From an uncultured Oscillospiraceae bacterium (lineage in GTDB: Bacteria > Bacillota > Clostridia > Oscillospirales > Acutalibacteraceae), in the NCBI GenBank assembly GCA_949293315.1, contig CASFCH010000074.1, forward strand, positions 1 through 33,331: a DNA stretch of 33,331 nt, given 5' to 3'. Position numbers and translations under genes: made by a program. The notes beneath the pieces were generated by a model. The model worked only from the letters and a program-made list of their open reading frames with translations, searched no databases and was not told the origin of the DNA. How positions within the stretch are numbered: the stretch's first letter is position 1; each line of letters starts with the position of its first letter. Below, piece by piece: positions 31,795 to 33,331 of this stretch.

Positions 31795-32289
31795 TCACGC
31801 CAGGGTGATCGCCAGATCCGTGCGGGAAATCCCGGACGTCCCTGTCTCCCGCAGTGCGGGCAGGAAGTAGAGCCCCGGCGCCCGACCAGACGGGTAAAGA
31901 TCCAGCATGGGCACCATCACAAAGGCGCGTTCCAGCGCGCGCGGGTGCGGGAGCGTCAGCTCAAAGGTGTCCGACCGTACGCCGCCGAACAGGATCAGGT
32001 CCAGATCAATGATGCGCGGGCCGTCCTTCTCCCCGCGCACGCGTCCCATGGACGCCTCGATCCCGAGGCACGCGCCGAGCATGGCAAGCGGGGACATCTC
32101 CGTCTCCAGCTCCAGAACCGCGTTGAGGAACATCGGCTGCTCCTCCACCCCCACGGGCGCCGTCTCATAGACGCGCGAGGCGCGCAGCACTTTGGTGCGC
32201 GGCAGCAGATTCAGCGCGCGCACCGCCGTATTCATGTTCTCCAGCCGATCCCCCAGATTGGTTCCGACCCCCAGTACCACCGTGTTCAT
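31795..32289 (-). CDS. folK: 2-Amino-4-hydroxy-6-hydroxymethyldihydropteridine pyrophosphokinase
   Basis: A 164-residue HPPK. It starts VVLGVGTNLGDRLENM (the N-terminal GsNlGDr motif), contains GPRIIDLDLILFGG (the metal-binding DxDLI motif, about 90-105) and LPHPRALERAFVMVPM. HPPK transfers pyrophosphate from ATP to 6-hydroxymethyl-dihydropterin for folate synthesis. Its start overlaps the stop of folB by 4 nt (ATGA), so translation is coupled. It is the last gene of the folP-folB-folK order. Length and motifs are complete. Confidence 0.96.
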   Translation of the reverse strand: MNTVVLGVGTNLGDRLENMNTAVRALNLLPRTKVLRASRVYETAPVGVEEQPMFLNAVLELETEMSPLAMLGACLGIEASMGRVRGEKDGPRIIDLDLILFGGVRSDTFELTLPHPRALERAFVMVPMLDLYPSGRAPGLYFLPALRETGTSGISRTDLAITLA

Positions 32290-32675
32290 TTCTGAATCCC
32301 CCTCTTGAATTTTTCATGCGCATGGCGCTCGATCTCTACGGCCATGTATTCAAATTTTGCCCGCACGGGCGCCTGCGGTTTCTTCAGCGTCAGCTTGACG
32401 CAGGCGACGGCCGGATACTCCCACAAAATGGCGTCCGCGCACACCTGTGCCGCCCGTTCGATCAGATCGTACCGATTCTCCGTCATCACACGGGTGAGCG
32501 TCTTGACGATCTTCGCATAGCTCACCGTATCCTCGACCCGGTCGCTCGCACAGGGGATCATCAGATCCGTGGCGCACTCCGCGTCGATGATAAAGAGCTG
32601 GCCGTTTTCCTTTTCCTCCGGATTCACCCCGTGATAGGCGAAAATTTCGAGCCCCTTGACAATGATCTTATCCAT
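32286..32675 (-). CDS. folB: Dihydroneopterin aldolase
   Basis: A 129-residue DHNA. The opening MDKIIVKGLEIFAYHGVNPEEKENGQLFIID is the family signature. Glu near 21 and the conserved Lys close to the C-terminus (LTLKKPQAPV, about 96-105) are the usual catalytic/pterin-contacting residues; SYAKIVKTL and LIERAAQ are typical. It converts dihydroneopterin to 6-hydroxymethyl-dihydropterin and glycolaldehyde. I chose ATG 32675 and not the far upstream in-frame extension, which overlaps folP in another frame. Its start overlaps the folP stop by 8 nt, another sign of translational coupling. Confidence 0.95.
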   Translation of the reverse strand: MDKIIVKGLEIFAYHGVNPEEKENGQLFIIDAECATDLMIPCASDRVEDTVSYAKIVKTLTRVMTENRYDLIERAAQVCADAILWEYPAVACVKLTLKKPQAPVRAKFEYMAVEIERHAHEKFKRGIQK

Positions 32676-33331
32676 TATATTCCTCCGCGCTGTCGATTTC
32701 TGCCGCATTGCGGCCTGTCCGATAAATGGCGTCGGCCACACGGGCGGCCTGCACGCTCTGCCGCACATCGTGCACGCGGATAATGTCCGCCCCGCCTGCG
32801 ATGGCGACCGTGTGCGCCGCCAGAGTGCCGGGCATCCGCCGCATCGGATCGCGCTCCCCGCTCGGGATCGCGACCACCCGCTTGCGGGAGGCCCCCGCCA
32901 GCAGGGCGCAGCCGTTGATCCGCACCTGACTGAAATCGCGCAGCAGTTCCAGATTCTGTTCCTGCGTCTTGCCGAATCCGATCCCCGGATCCAGGCAGAT
33001 ATGGTCCTGCGCCACGCCGCAGCGCTGCAGTTCCCGGCAGACATCCGCAAAAAACTGCCGCACGTCCGCCGTCACGCCGTACGGATATTCCGCGAGGCGA
33101 TCGGCATCGCCGCCGCGCCCGGTGTGCATTGCGATATAGCCCGCGCCATATTCCGCAACCACCCCAAACATCTCGGGATGAATCCGTCCGCTGACATCGT
33201 TGATAATGGCCGCGCCGGATCCCAGCGCGCGGCGCGCCACCTGCGGGTAGTATGTATCCACGGAGATGGGCAGCCCCGCCACGCCTTTCAGCGCTTTAAG
33301 CACCGGCTCAAGCCTGCGCCACTCCTCCTCC
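32668..33331 (-). CDS. folP: Dihydropteroate synthase, N-terminus beyond the window
   Basis: The frame is open through 33331, so the 5' end is missing; about 221 residues are visible. The readable part shows the PISVDTYYP (condensing strand), IINDVSG, LDPGIGFGKT (pABA/pterin-binding loop), LAGASRKRVV and IIRVHDVRQSV motifs of the TIM-barrel dihydropteroate synthase. It joins 6-hydroxymethyl-dihydropterin pyrophosphate to p-aminobenzoate and is the sulfonamide target. GTG at 33303 is internal, not the true start. It is the upstream gene of the folP-folB-folK unit. Confidence 0.95.
   Translation of the reverse strand, partial: EEEWRRLEPVLKALKGVAGLPISVDTYYPQVARRALGSGAAIINDVSGRIHPEMFGVVAEYGAGYIAMHTGRGGDADRLAEYPYGVTADVRQFFADVCRELQRCGVAQDHICLDPGIGFGKTQEQNLELLRDFSQVRINGCALLAGASRKRVVAIPSGERDPMRRMPGTLAAHTVAIAGGADIIRVHDVRQSVQAARVADAIYRTGRNAAEIDSAEEYNG

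Noticed and set aside
32676-33050. N-terminal extension of FolB
   Set aside because: The in-frame sequence overlaps folP in another frame, is Arg/Cys/Trp-rich and unrelated to the family, which starts at MDKIIVKGLEIFAYHG.

Overview
The window looks like a chromosomal segment of a GC-rich, probably spore-forming member of the Clostridia (Bacillota), most likely a gut or host-associated Oscillospiraceae/Christensenellales-type lineage. This rests on several observations: GC-rich coding sequence, purine-rich Shine-Dalgarno sites (GGAGG) before almost every start, sigma-A promoters with 17-nt spacers, a PdaA-type cortex deacetylase, a YhaM exonuclease, the YmfF/YmfH peptidase pair, PepV, and a linked class-M sirtuin and zinc macrodomain. 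The taxonomic call is inference; there is no rRNA or ribosomal protein gene here. I see no IS element, prophage, tRNA or CRISPR array.

Layout. (1) 1-1476: 3' part of pdaA and a convergent ChbG/YdjC-type deacetylase. (2) 1665-3004: a two-gene unit of unrecognised proteins, one an Arg-rich protein built of 15-residue repeats, the other a 105-aa protein with a sigma-region-4-like pattern. (3) 3064-5783: a clear promoter, a cytosolic GH89 alpha-N-acetylglucosaminidase and a UDG-superfamily (deoxyinosine-type) DNA glycosylase. (4) 5888-9040: an HxlR regulator divergent from a metallo-beta-lactamase-like protein, then a zinc macrodomain and SirTM, a reversible ADP-ribosylation pair. (5) 13893 down to 9101, minus strand: ymfF-ymfH peptidases, lgt, folD and a small membrane zinc-ribbon protein. 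(6) 13997-21301, minus: one 7.3-kb gene for a cyclic beta-1,2-glucan synthase (GT84, cyclisation domain, GH94). (7) 21396-23500: yhaM and a DUF2804 gene. (8) 27369 down to 23600, minus: a sialidase (GH33) gene followed by an MFS/GPH-type transporter with an unusually long C-terminal extension. (9) 27370-31684: an AT-rich regulatory region with a cre-like site and a palindrome, then pepV, a DUF3737 beta-helix gene with a structured leader, and a MATE exporter. (10) 33331 down to 31795, minus: folP (truncated by the window edge)-folB-folK with overlapping junctions.

How the genes fit together. Glycan use is a theme: GH89, sialidase, transporter and a deacetylase, all apparently without signal peptides and therefore predicted to act on imported oligosaccharides. 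The folate genes sit in two places (folD with lgt; folPBK at the right edge). The most distinctive parts are the pentadecad-repeat/sigma4-like pair and the HxlR-MBL-macrodomain-SirTM cluster, which lacks the lipoylated GcvH-L and LplA2 partners known from staphylococci and streptococci within this window.
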